A stretch of 64,000 nucleotides of DNA from an uncultured Pseudomonadota bacterium (lineage in GTDB: Bacteria > Bdellovibrionota_C > UBA2361 > CALMIO01): contig CALMIO010000002.1 of assembly GCA_937864035.1 (NCBI GenBank), positions 307,877 to 371,876 of the forward strand, read 5' to 3'. Shown here one piece after another: positions 27,269 through 36,100 of this stretch. How positions within the stretch are numbered: the first letter of the stretch is position 1; every line of letters starts with the position of its first letter. The position numbers were made by a program, and so were the translations under genes. The notes under the pieces are model-generated. The model searched no databases and had not been told where the DNA came from. It saw only the letters and a list, made by a program, of their open reading frames with translations.

Positions 27269-28744
27269 ATGCCGCAATCAAAAGACGATAATTTTAAGAT
27301 CTCAGAACCTTCGCTTGATTTGTCTGTTTCGCGGGAAACAAAAAATAGCAAGTTGCGTTTATTTCGATTGTTATTAATTCTGATTTTGATTTTTGCACTT
27401 GTTCCGATAGCGGCGGTTGGATGGAACGATCTCTATAAAAAACATGTTGAAACTACCCCTCCAGAAATTCGCTTAATACACTTCCCACGCGGACTAGGTT
27501 TAGAGCCGGTTGAGGTAAAATTTGCGGTTTTCGATCTCGGAGCCGGCTTAGACTCGTTGGTTGTGAGAGTCCGTCAAAAATCAACATCCAAAATTATACT
27601 GAAAGAAAAATTAAAAGGTATTAAGAGCAAAGAGTATCTTTTGACTTTAAGTAAAGAGTCTTTTGATGGTTTTTTAGAGGGGTTATTTTATCTTGATATT
27701 AAAGTTTTTGATAATGCTCTTTGGAGCAACGCGGTTGAAGAATCGGTTGAAATGAGTCTCGATTTTAAACGCCCAAAACTGGAAATAATTTCTCAACAAC
27801 ATAACGGCAGAAGAGGAGGTAGTCAGCTTTTATTTTACAGAGCTTCCGATCTAAATCTAGCTTGGTCAGGTGTTGTTTTGTCAGAGAAAGTTCGGTTTAA
27901 AGGATATCCCGCCACTTTTTTGGATCCAGAGATATCTGATTCGTCAATTTTTGCTGTTGTTTATGGGCTTCCTTTAGACAATCAAGTCAGATCTCCCGAT
28001 CTTAAAGTTGTTGCTGAAGATACAGTTGGCAATTTAAGTGAAACAGTTTTTAGCAATAGAATTGCCGAGCGTTCTCCGCGAAATATAAAAACCAAAATTT
28101 CGCTAGGGGCTTTCAGCAAGCAAGTTGATTTGCAAAAGCTTTCTTTGAATCAAGATAATTTAGAAAATCAGCTTCCTACTTTAGTTGAAAATTTATTAGA
28201 GAAAAGCGAAAAAAAACTACAAGAAGCTTTACGGTCTGCTCCAAGTTATCCGGCGCGTAACTTCAAACCGTTAGTTCCCGCTTTCGGAACAGAAACGCTT
28301 TCTTATGGTGACAGGCAAAACTTGTTTTTGAACGATTCTGCTGTGGCGTCTTTTACAAGCGGCGGCAATGAGTATTCCTCTTCCAATACGAGCGAGTTAG
28401 TACCTGCCGCGGGTGACGGGGTTGTGGTGTTGAGCGGAGATTTTGGGATTTATGGTAAAATGGTGGGGATTGATCATGGCTTGGGGCTTGTTTCTGTGTA
28501 TGGATACATTCGAGAAATATTAGTTAAGTTCGGCGATTCGGTTGAAACTGGTCAAGCTCTCGGTAGGATAGGATTTAATGGTTTTACCGGCGCTAAAAGA
28601 ATTTATTTTTCAACCCGTGTTCAAGGCGTGCCAGTTGATCCGAGAGAGTGGATGTCTAAGGGATGGTTTGAGGGGCACATTACGGAAAAAATCAACTTTT
28701 TGCGCCGCTCTTTAGGTATGCAGATTTTTGTGCCGTTCTCTTAA
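27269..28744 (+). CDS. M23/LytM-domain protein with degenerate zinc site
   Basis: A 491-residue protein with an N-terminal membrane anchor (about residues 30-52), a long beta-rich extracytoplasmic region and a C-terminal LytM (peptidase M23) fold at about 383-470, seen in LVPAAGDGVVVLSGDFGIYGKMVGIDHG and DSVETGQALGRIGFNG. The catalytic metal residues are missing: HxH has become RIYFS, the usual YGH is YGY, and the first His/Asp ligands are not found. It therefore resembles amidase activators such as EnvC and NlpD, which keep the fold but not the activity, more than an endopeptidase. A periplasmic regulatory role in cell-wall hydrolysis is likely, but the partner is unknown. Confidence 0.8.
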   Translation: MPQSKDDNFKISEPSLDLSVSRETKNSKLRLFRLLLILILIFALVPIAAVGWNDLYKKHVETTPPEIRLIHFPRGLGLEPVEVKFAVFDLGAGLDSLVVRVRQKSTSKIILKEKLKGIKSKEYLLTLSKESFDGFLEGLFYLDIKVFDNALWSNAVEESVEMSLDFKRPKLEIISQQHNGRRGGSQLLFYRASDLNLAWSGVVLSEKVRFKGYPATFLDPEISDSSIFAVVYGLPLDNQVRSPDLKVVAEDTVGNLSETVFSNRIAERSPRNIKTKISLGAFSKQVDLQKLSLNQDNLENQLPTLVENLLEKSEKKLQEALRSAPSYPARNFKPLVPAFGTETLSYGDRQNLFLNDSAVASFTSGGNEYSSSNTSELVPAAGDGVVVLSGDFGIYGKMVGIDHGLGLVSVYGYIREILVKFGDSVETGQALGRIGFNGFTGAKRIYFSTRVQGVPVDPREWMSKGWFEGHITEKINFLRRSLGMQIFVPFS

Positions 28745-28774
28745 AGTGCGAAATTTTTCATGCGCCATTCCTAA

Positions 28775-29977
28775 TTATAAGACCTTTCTTTTTAGGCAAG
28801 TTCTTGTTGTCGATAAACAAATACGACAGGCGCTTCCTCGTCTAAGCCTTAGATTGAAAAATAATTTACCTCTCGAGTTTGAAAGTTTACTAGCTTTTCT
28901 CTTCAACTTATTATCTCTACAGGATAAGCTCACTCTAATTCCGGATTGTTCTTGGTTAAGATAAACTCTTTGATAAAGAGTTCTTAAGGTTATTTTTCTA
29001 AACCAGACAGAAGGATTCGTGCCTCCTCCCGGCGGCGGCAAATCGCCTTCAAAGAAACGTTTACCGCAATCGGCATAAAATTGAGCAACTTCAGGAGCGG
29101 TATTATATATTGTTAGAGCATTGTTTGCTGTTGGTGATCCGGTTGGTCTATTATCATAGGTAATAGTTGGATTTGAAAAATAATTGATTCTAACCCCGGG
29201 CAGATATGCCATTATGTCTCTAAAAAGTTGTCCGGAATTTCCGGTGAATCGATATCCGTAAGAATAAGAATAAGCGCCCGGACCAAAAGCGTTTTCGATA
29301 TCATGATTAGCCCCAAGATTATGGGCGATTTCATGAGCGAATGTCGAAGGGGAACAAACCTCATTTATCGAAACAACACTAAACATAACATCCTTATAAG
29401 CATGTATGATATTTGCATCTCCCCCTAACCAAGCAAGCCCGCAACTATTGCCACCAGCAGTGCCTCCTACAAGCAAAACAACCAAATCACTACAATTTTC
29501 ATCTCTAAGTTGGTGAGCGGAGTCAAAGTGACCATCGGTTTTAGCTGTTAGGCGATCAAGATCGAGGTTAAAATTATTGCTCGAGCTTTCATTGATAGGC
29601 AAAACGTTGGTAATCACGATTTGTGAGTTTGTTTGACTTTGGCGCAAGGCATTGTTTGCATAGTTAGACATATTAAGCACTCTATTTTCTATGGAACTTG
29701 CCGAACCGAGAGTATCTCGAGCATCATTTGTGTAAAGTACCAAGACTTTTATTATTGGAGCGCTAGCAGAACTTAAGGAGCGATCCGCTCTTGATTTTAT
29801 GTTATTTTCATCAACAACGATTTCTGGAATCTTGGGCCCATAATCATCTGGTAAAAAATCTTCAGCCAGACTAATTTGAATATTATTGATTGGGGTTAAA
29901 AGAAATAGTGCCCAAAAAGTTATTTGAGAGACAATAGAAGATAATTTTTTCTTGTGGTCAAGCAATTTGACAGGCAT
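28775..29977 (-). CDS. Secreted zinc metalloprotease, reprolysin-like (M12B)
   Basis: A 400-residue exported protein. It begins with a signal-like hydrophobic segment (about residues 18-37). The zinc motif HEIAHNLGANHD (215-226) has the extended HExxHxxGxxHD form of metzincins, and DIMAY (254-258) supplies the Met-turn. The segment before it (NCSDLVVLLVGG, residues 161-172) matches the M12B-like core. The C-terminal part is a short Cys-containing basic tail (about 310-400), separated by a PPPGGG linker. It would degrade proteins outside the cell or in the periplasm; the target is unknown. The gene ends 30 bases from the convergent M23 gene and stands alone. Assignment to M12B rather than another metzincin family is probable, not certain. 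Confidence 0.85.
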   Translation of the reverse strand: MPVKLLDHKKKLSSIVSQITFWALFLLTPINNIQISLAEDFLPDDYGPKIPEIVVDENNIKSRADRSLSSASAPIIKVLVLYTNDARDTLGSASSIENRVLNMSNYANNALRQSQTNSQIVITNVLPINESSSNNFNLDLDRLTAKTDGHFDSAHQLRDENCSDLVVLLVGGTAGGNSCGLAWLGGDANIIHAYKDVMFSVVSINEVCSPSTFAHEIAHNLGANHDIENAFGPGAYSYSYGYRFTGNSGQLFRDIMAYLPGVRINYFSNPTITYDNRPTGSPTANNALTIYNTAPEVAQFYADCGKRFFEGDLPPPGGGTNPSVWFRKITLRTLYQRVYLNQEQSGIRVSLSCRDNKLKRKASKLSNSRGKLFFNLRLRRGSACRICLSTTRTCLKRKVL

Positions 29978-30149
29978 TGTTTGCTTTCTATTTTAGATTT
30001 CGACAATATTAATTGTAACTAAGATCGATATTTTTAGGATATGTCTTAAGGTTATTTTAAAGAATGCTTGGAAAATTTCGAAATATTCAATACAACTATG
30101 GCTCAAATGGCGGTAAAATGGCTTCTGAGCTTTTTTGTGGTGCTAGATT

Positions 30150-30164
30150 ATTCTATAGTAGAAT
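30150..30164. repeat. Palindrome upstream of cysS
   Basis: ATTCTA-TAG-TAGAAT is a perfect 6-base inverted repeat around a 3-base centre, 26 bases before the cysS start. It may be an operator or a chance AT-rich repeat that also contains a TATAGT -10-like sequence. Confidence 0.35.
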
Positions 30165-30189
30165 CTTGTAGATTTGAATCATCAAGGAT

Positions 30190-31731
30190 ATGAGTCATTT
30201 TAGATCAGAAAGAAACTATTTAAGCGGCGATAAGATTATAAAGCTTTTTAATACCCTTTCTGGCAAAAAAGAGCCTTTTATTCCAATTGATCCAAAAGGA
30301 AATGTTAAAATTTATATTTGCGGACTTACGCCTCAAGATAAGGCGCATTTTGGACATGGGCTTAAATCTATTAGGTTTGACTTTATTCTTCGCTATTTGA
30401 AATATTCCGGGTTTAAAACAAAATTTGTCGAGAATGTTACTGACATCGACGATAAGATTATTGCTCGCGCCGCCACGACAGGAGAAGATCCGACCGTTTT
30501 TACTAGAGAGATTGTCGATGAGTTTTATCGTTTATTGGGTGAGCTGAAAGTTTTACCGCCGGATAGGCTTATTAGAGTTTCTCAAGCCTTGGAAGAGATA
30601 AAACTGTACGCTAAAAGTTTAATCGACAAAGGCTTTGCTTATGCAACCTCGGCTGGAAATGTTTATTTTTCCGTTTCTAAGTTTTCTGGTTATGGCAAGT
30701 TGTCAAAACAGGATTTATCCGCTTTGCAAAGCGGAGGCAGGGTTGAATCCGAACCAGACAAAATAGATCCGCTTGATTTCGCTCTTTGGAAGAAAGACGA
30801 TGAGTCCTCCTTGGCGGTTGAATCTGAATGGGGAAGGGGGCGTCCCGGGTGGCATATTGAATGCTCGGCAATGATAGATCACGTTCTTGGAGCTCCTATT
30901 GATATTCATGGAGGCGGATTAGATTTGAAGTTTCCTCATCATGAGAACGAGATCGCCCAATCTGAAGCTCATAACAACTGCCAGCTTGCAAAATATTGGA
31001 TACATACGGGGCTTTTGATAGTTGATGGCGTGAAGATGTCAAAATCTCTCGGCAACTTTATTACGCTAGCTCAAGCTGTTGATTCGTATGGCGCTCCTTT
31101 ATTGCGTTATCTTAGCGCGACGACGCACTATAGCGCTCCATTAAATTTTTCTGAGAAATTTCTAGCAGAACATTGCAATTCGCTCTGGGAGTTTTTTGTT
31201 GTTTTGAAAGAAGCCGAGCTTCTTCTTGCAAAATACGATATTAAAATCGACGAAAGCTCGCCTAAGTTCAATCGAGATCTTATTTCTAAGTTAAAGGTTC
31301 AATTTGAAGAGAGCATGGATGATGACTTTAATACTGCCGCTACGCTGGTTTTTTTGCGCTCGTTGGTTCGCTCCCTCAGGGAACTTTGTTTTTCTTTTAC
31401 CGAAAACGATCTGTCCGAGATTTTAACAACTGCTTTTGCTCTCCGCGAATTCTGCGAGATAATAGGGTTTATTGATTTTGATCTTGAGGAGACATTTAAT
31501 CAACTACTTCAGGTAAACAGAAGGGTTTATCAGAAATCACCTATTAACCTTAAAAAAATTAAAGAGCTTTTAATCGAGCGGATAAAAGCAAGAGAAGGTA
31601 ATGATTTTAAACTTGCCGATAGCATTCGCGATCAGCTAAAAATTGCGGGGCTTGAGTATCTTGATCGAAAAAACGACTTTAAACCTGAAAACTGGTTTTT
31701 TTTAAATTTAAGGTTTGTCAGCCGCTATTAG
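30190..31731 (+). CDS. cysS: Cysteinyl-tRNA synthetase
   Basis: A 513-residue class I synthetase. Cys44 (IYICGLT) is the first zinc ligand; HFGHG (53-57) is the HIGH motif. WHIECSAM and the HHENEIAQSE segment supply the other zinc ligands used to recognise cysteine. KMSKS is at 282-286 (GVKMSKSLGNF). The usual CGPTVYD stretch after Cys44 reads CGLTPQD here, and the HIGH region HFGHG instead of HIGHAR, small deviations within an otherwise complete enzyme. The C-terminal DALR-type helical domain is present. A good Shine-Dalgarno (AAGGA) precedes the ATG. The stop is 6 bases from the convergent gene. Identity is secure. Confidence 0.95.
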   Translation: MSHFRSERNYLSGDKIIKLFNTLSGKKEPFIPIDPKGNVKIYICGLTPQDKAHFGHGLKSIRFDFILRYLKYSGFKTKFVENVTDIDDKIIARAATTGEDPTVFTREIVDEFYRLLGELKVLPPDRLIRVSQALEEIKLYAKSLIDKGFAYATSAGNVYFSVSKFSGYGKLSKQDLSALQSGGRVESEPDKIDPLDFALWKKDDESSLAVESEWGRGRPGWHIECSAMIDHVLGAPIDIHGGGLDLKFPHHENEIAQSEAHNNCQLAKYWIHTGLLIVDGVKMSKSLGNFITLAQAVDSYGAPLLRYLSATTHYSAPLNFSEKFLAEHCNSLWEFFVVLKEAELLLAKYDIKIDESSPKFNRDLISKLKVQFEESMDDDFNTAATLVFLRSLVRSLRELCFSFTENDLSEILTTAFALREFCEIIGFIDFDLEETFNQLLQVNRRVYQKSPINLKKIKELLIERIKAREGNDFKLADSIRDQLKIAGLEYLDRKNDFKPENWFFLNLRFVSRY

Positions 31732-31737
31732 ATAATT

Positions 31738-32772
31738 TTAGGGATTAGACCTTTCGGCTCTTTTTTTGGCAGCTTCTAGAGGATTGGCGATTCCAAGCTC
31801 GATAAACTTTAAAGCTTCTGAAGGATCAAATTTGAGCTTGATCCATTCTATCGCCATGTCTGGCGAGAATCCGCTTTTTAGCCATTTTAATCCTTCTTCG
31901 TCTTTTACGCCGTAAATTCCCCAGAGACCAGCCGTGGATGGGTGAGCTACTCCGAAGCTTATCCAAGCGGCGGCTTGTTCTGGGCCTATATTGTAGCTTC
32001 TCCAGTAACCTGCGATCTCAGGGGGAATACCGAAGTTTTGCCATTGTTGGCTTTCCTGCTCTGAAATATCGGCCATCGAATAATCAAAATTCCCTGAGTA
32101 TATATGAAGCATTTTGTTCATGTCTTGGATTTGGGTTTTGAGTTCAAAGGGCAATTTGCTAAATTTATGCCAAAAGTATTCAAAATAAGTGATTTGCACA
32201 TCTTGATTAGTGCTGAGCATCTCTTTAACTATGTTATTAGAGATCTTAACTTTTTCTTGATTTTCTTTGAGAATGTCCTCTGATTGTTTTTCAAGCTCGT
32301 GCAAGTTGTTAGCTCTAGCAAATTCTTTTAAACCCTTAGCAAAATTTTCTCTTGAGTATTGGAGCAATCCAAAGCAAGCCGCAACTAGTTTGAGAAACTC
32401 ATAATTTGTCCAAGGTTTTTTTTCTAGCAGATGATCTTCTAGGGCGGTTGAAAGTTTAAGGTAGCGTTTTTTTAAATCATTTAGAAGTTGTAGGGCTTGT
32501 TTTGATTGAGTGGTTTCAGGTTCAAACCATTTTTTTGAGAAAATGGGTAAGCCCTGATTAATTTCATTTAACCAAACAGCTGTTTTTTTTATATTTTTTT
32601 CAATTTCACTTTCTTTTGTGATTTGGTCATTAGGATAAATTTCGGTTCCTTGAAACTTGAGAGTTTGTAAAATTTTTATAAAGGCAAGTTCCCCGCGAAA
32701 ACTTGCGTTTAAATAGTTAACTATTGAATTTGAAAGTATAAAATCCTCTAGGTTGTTATTCGTTTCACTCAC
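31738..32772 (-). CDS. Unknown protein with seven tandem ~13-residue Trp repeats
   Basis: A 344-residue protein of unknown function. The N-terminal two thirds are helical, hydrophilic, with no signal peptide or recognised domain. The C-terminal third (244-336) is a tandem array with W-x-x-x-G-[IVF]-x-P-x-x-A-x-x units beginning at Trp244, 257, 270, 284, 297, 310 and Phe323; spacing is 13 residues, with one 14-residue unit. Examples are WQNFGIPPEIAGY and WLKSGFSPDMAIE. The regular aromatic and Gly-Pro positions suggest stacked helical hairpins that form a binding surface. It is separated by 389 bases from the divergent nrdA and ends 6 bases from cysS. I do not recognise the family and give no function. 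Confidence 0.75.
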   Translation of the reverse strand: MSETNNNLEDFILSNSIVNYLNASFRGELAFIKILQTLKFQGTEIYPNDQITKESEIEKNIKKTAVWLNEINQGLPIFSKKWFEPETTQSKQALQLLNDLKKRYLKLSTALEDHLLEKKPWTNYEFLKLVAACFGLLQYSRENFAKGLKEFARANNLHELEKQSEDILKENQEKVKISNNIVKEMLSTNQDVQITYFEYFWHKFSKLPFELKTQIQDMNKMLHIYSGNFDYSMADISEQESQQWQNFGIPPEIAGYWRSYNIGPEQAAAWISFGVAHPSTAGLWGIYGVKDEEGLKWLKSGFSPDMAIEWIKLKFDPSEALKFIELGIANPLEAAKKRAERSNP

Positions 32773-32919
32773 TAGTAGGCATGAAAAACTTAAATTTTAT
32801 CGACAAACCGAAAGATTTACCAAAATATTTGAGAAGAACACTTTCTAAGATTTATTATCGGATCATTTTAAGAGATCTTACAATTGATCGTTTTGATTTT
32901 GTTTTTGGCTTGAGCTCTA

Positions 32920-32946
32920 TTTTACTTTAATTAACTTAAAGTAAAA
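32920..32946. repeat. 11-bp perfect inverted repeat
   Basis: TTTTACTTTAA and TTAAAGTAAAA are separated by 5 bases (TTAAC). The repeat is AT-only except for one G/C pair in each arm. It may be an operator for one of the divergent genes; it is unlikely to be a terminator, because no gene ends here. Confidence 0.5.
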
Positions 32947-32984
32947 ATTTTTATAAAAAACATCTAGACAGCTACTGAGAGTCC

Positions 32985-33000
32985 GATCTATATATTGTGG
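32985..33000. promoter_or_regulatory. NrdR box 1 upstream of nrdA
   Basis: GATCTATATATTGTGG matches the NrdR consensus (ACACWATATATWGTGT) at most positions in the core and right half. It lies 32 bases upstream of the second box, the spacing that NrdR tetramers usually bridge. Confidence 0.7.
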
Positions 33001-33015
33001 TTGCTCCTTTGGTTG

Positions 33016-33033
33016 ACCACAATATATTGTGGT
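33016..33033. promoter_or_regulatory. NrdR box 2 upstream of nrdA
   Basis: ACCACAATATATTGTGGT is a perfect 18-base palindrome that matches the NrdR-box core. With box 1 it indicates repression of nrdAB by the ATP/dATP-sensing NrdR, which must be encoded elsewhere. The palindrome plus following T-run could be misread as a terminator. Confidence 0.85.
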
Positions 33034-33161
33034 TTTTTATCAAAAGCCGGCTATTTTCTTGTGAAAGCGGCTGATATCTTTGCGCTAACGTTTAAAACCA
33101 CGGTGAGGATAAGGAGAAGGTTGTAAGCCAGTTTGTTTTTTTAGTAATTGCGGAGGTATGT

Positions 33162-36100
33162 ATGGAACAGCAACATGGGTCAGAGCAAGCTTTGCCGGAC
33201 AAAAGCCTTATTGATCAAAACATTCCTGATAAATTTGAGAGTACCCAAGCTAATTCCATGGCGCGTTATGATAAGATTAAGTCTTCGATTATTGAAAATG
33301 GCGCCAACCAGCAAACAAATGGTTCTTTAGAGATACAGCGCGCTTTAAGAAAAAAAATCAATGAGTACACGGTTGTTAAAAGAAACGGGATGTTGGTTCC
33401 CTTTCGAGTGGAGCGAATTTTTAATGCCATCTCAGCATCTTTCCGGGAGATTAATCAAATTCCAGAAACAGATCCTTTACCGGTCGAGTTGCACAAGATC
33501 GTTATGAACGTAACTAATGCAGTGGTTGATGAAGCTCTTAAAAAAGCCGAAGGGGGCGCTTGCTTAACGGTTGAGGGCATTCAAGATATTGTGGAAGTCG
33601 AATTGATGCGAGCTGGTTTTTATGATGTGGCGCGCAGTTATATTATTTACAGAGATGAGCGCAAGGCTTTGCGAGAAGATTCCCCGCGAAATTTAAAAAT
33701 TTTAAGGCGAGATGGCAAGACATTGGTTCGCTTTAACCCTATGAAGATCGCCTCTGCCATAGAACGCGCTTTTCGAGCCGCCCTTAAGATTGACAAACAA
33801 ACTCCACAAGAGGTTATTGATAACGTTAACCTTTTGACCAACAAAGTTGTTTCTAGGGCTGTTCAACTTGCCAAGCAAGGAGAACAGCTACATATCGAGC
33901 TTATTCAGGATGAAATTGAACGCCAAATGATGGCGGAGGGTTTTTATCAGATCGCCAAAGATTTCATTATTTATAGAGCCGAGCGAGCCGCTGTTCGCGC
34001 CAAAGGAGAAACAGCGACAGTAGCAGAGCTCGATCTAGTTGAAGAAACGAAACAGCATGAGGTTGGAAGGCTTTTCCCCTATATTACTAAGGATGGATCT
34101 AAAAGAGAGCTTTCCGAAGGCGAACTCCGCAAGCGCATTGAACATGCTTGCCGTGGTTTTGGAGAGGAGATTTCATCAGAGGAGATCCTTAAGGAAACAA
34201 TTCGTAACTTTTATGATGGCATCAAGGAAGATGAGATCGACTCTTCTAATATTTTGGCCGCCCGCGCCAAAATTGAGCTTGAGCCTAACTATGCGTTTGT
34301 TGCCAGCAGGCTTCTGCTTGATGTTATTTACAGGGAGGTTTTAGGGGTTGAGGCTAATAATCCTAAGCTTGAAAAAGCGCATCAAGAGTATTTTCGCCGT
34401 TATTTGGAGATAGGAATTAAAAACGAGAGACTATCGCCAAAATTGATGGATTTTAATCTTGATGAATTGGGGCAAGCGATCGATCTAAAACGGGATTTAA
34501 AGTTTGCTTATATGGGTTTGCAAACGATTTACGATCGCTATTTGATTCATGTTAACGAAAAGCGGATTGAAACCCCTCAAATTTTTTGGATGAGAGTTGC
34601 GATGGGTTTAAGTTTAAATGAAGGTAAGCAAAAAACCGCTCGCGCGATAGAGTTTTACGATGTTCTTTCGCAAATGCTCTTTGTTTCGAGCACTCCTACG
34701 TTGTTTAATTCTGGGACGTTGCATTCCCAGATGAGCAGTTGTTATTTGTCAACAACTAACGACGATCTTAAGCATATTTTTAAAGTTATCTCGGATAATG
34801 CTCAGCTTTCAAAATGGGCTGGTGGAATTGGCAATGATTGGACAAATATTCGCTCTACCGGCTCTTGGATTAAAGGTACAAACGGAAAGAGTCAAGGGGT
34901 TATACCTTTTTTGAAAATTGTTAACGATACCGCCCTTGCTGTCAATCAGGGTGGTAAGAGAAAAGGAGTGGTTTGTTCTTATCTTGAAACATGGCATTTT
35001 GATATCGAAGATTTTTTAGAGCTTAGGAAAAATACCGGAGACGAAAGGCGCCGAACTCATGATATGAATACTGCTAACTGGATTCCTGATCTTTTCATAA
35101 AGAGGGTTTGCGAGAACGGTAAATGGACTCTGTTTAGCCCGAAAGATGTGCCAGATCTCCATGATCTTTATGGTAAGGCTTTTGAGGAGAGATATGTTGC
35201 TTATGAAGAGCAAGCTCTGCAAGGCAAGATCAAAATGTTTAAACAGATTGATGCTGTCACTTTGTGGCGCAAGATGCTCAGTATGTTGTTTGAAACTGGC
35301 CATCCTTGGTTTACCTTTAAAGATCCCTCTAATTTACGCTCTCCACAGGATCACGTTGGGGTTGTTCATAGTTCTAACCTTTGTACCGAGATTCTTCTTA
35401 ATACTTCAGCGGATGAAACGGCGGTTTGCAATTTGGGTTCGATCAATCTTATTCCGCATATTGATAAAAACGCCAACAATCATGCTCGTTTTAATGAAGA
35501 GTTACTAGCAAAAACAATTCGCACGGCGGTAAGAATGCTCGATAATGTTATAGATCTTAACTTTTATCCGACCCCTGAATCTTCTAACGCCAACTTGCGC
35601 CATCGTCCAGTTGGTTTAGGGTTAATGGGATTTCAGGATGCGCTTTACGAGCTGGGGATTTCTTACGCTAGCCCCGAAGCGGTTAAGTATGCCGACAATA
35701 GTATGGAGATGATCTCTTATTACGCGATACTGGCATCTACTGAGTTGGCAGCCGAGCGAGGCGCTTATTCAAGCTTTAAAGGTTCAAAATGGGATCGCGG
35801 CTTATTGCCGATAGACACGATTGACATTTTAATCAAGGAGCGCGGAGAGCAATATGTTGAAATGGATCGCTCAAGTTTTATGGATTGGAGCAAAGTCAGG
35901 GAGGCAATTAAAAAAAGTGGGATGCGCAATAGCAATGTTATGGCGATTGCCCCAACGGCGACGATTGCCAACATAGTTGGTTGCACTCAATCGATAGAGC
36001 CGACTTATCAACATCTTTATTCTAAAGCAAATCTTTCGGGAGATTTTATAATTTATAATACATATTTAGTTCAGGAACTTAAGAGAATTGGAATTTGGGA

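Larger units (their letters stand above)
32773..33161 (+). other. Intergenic region upstream of nrdA
   Basis: No gene is visible in this 389-base divergent region. It contains an 11-base perfect inverted repeat (32920-32946), two NrdR-box-like sites (32985-33000 and 33016-33033) and the Shine-Dalgarno of nrdA at 33152-33156. Confidence 0.85.

Noticed and set aside
30106..30138. GCTCA/TGAGC followed by T's as terminator
   Set aside because: Only five base pairs with a 20-base loop, and no plus-strand gene ends close by.
33016..33040. Hairpin plus T-run resembling a terminator upstream of nrdA
   Set aside because: It matches the NrdR box, is paired with a second box 32 bases away, and no gene ends there.
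33148..33330. 60-residue open frame overlapping the nrdA start in another frame
   Set aside because: It lies in the N-terminal coding part of nrdA and its codon use fits that gene's shadow.
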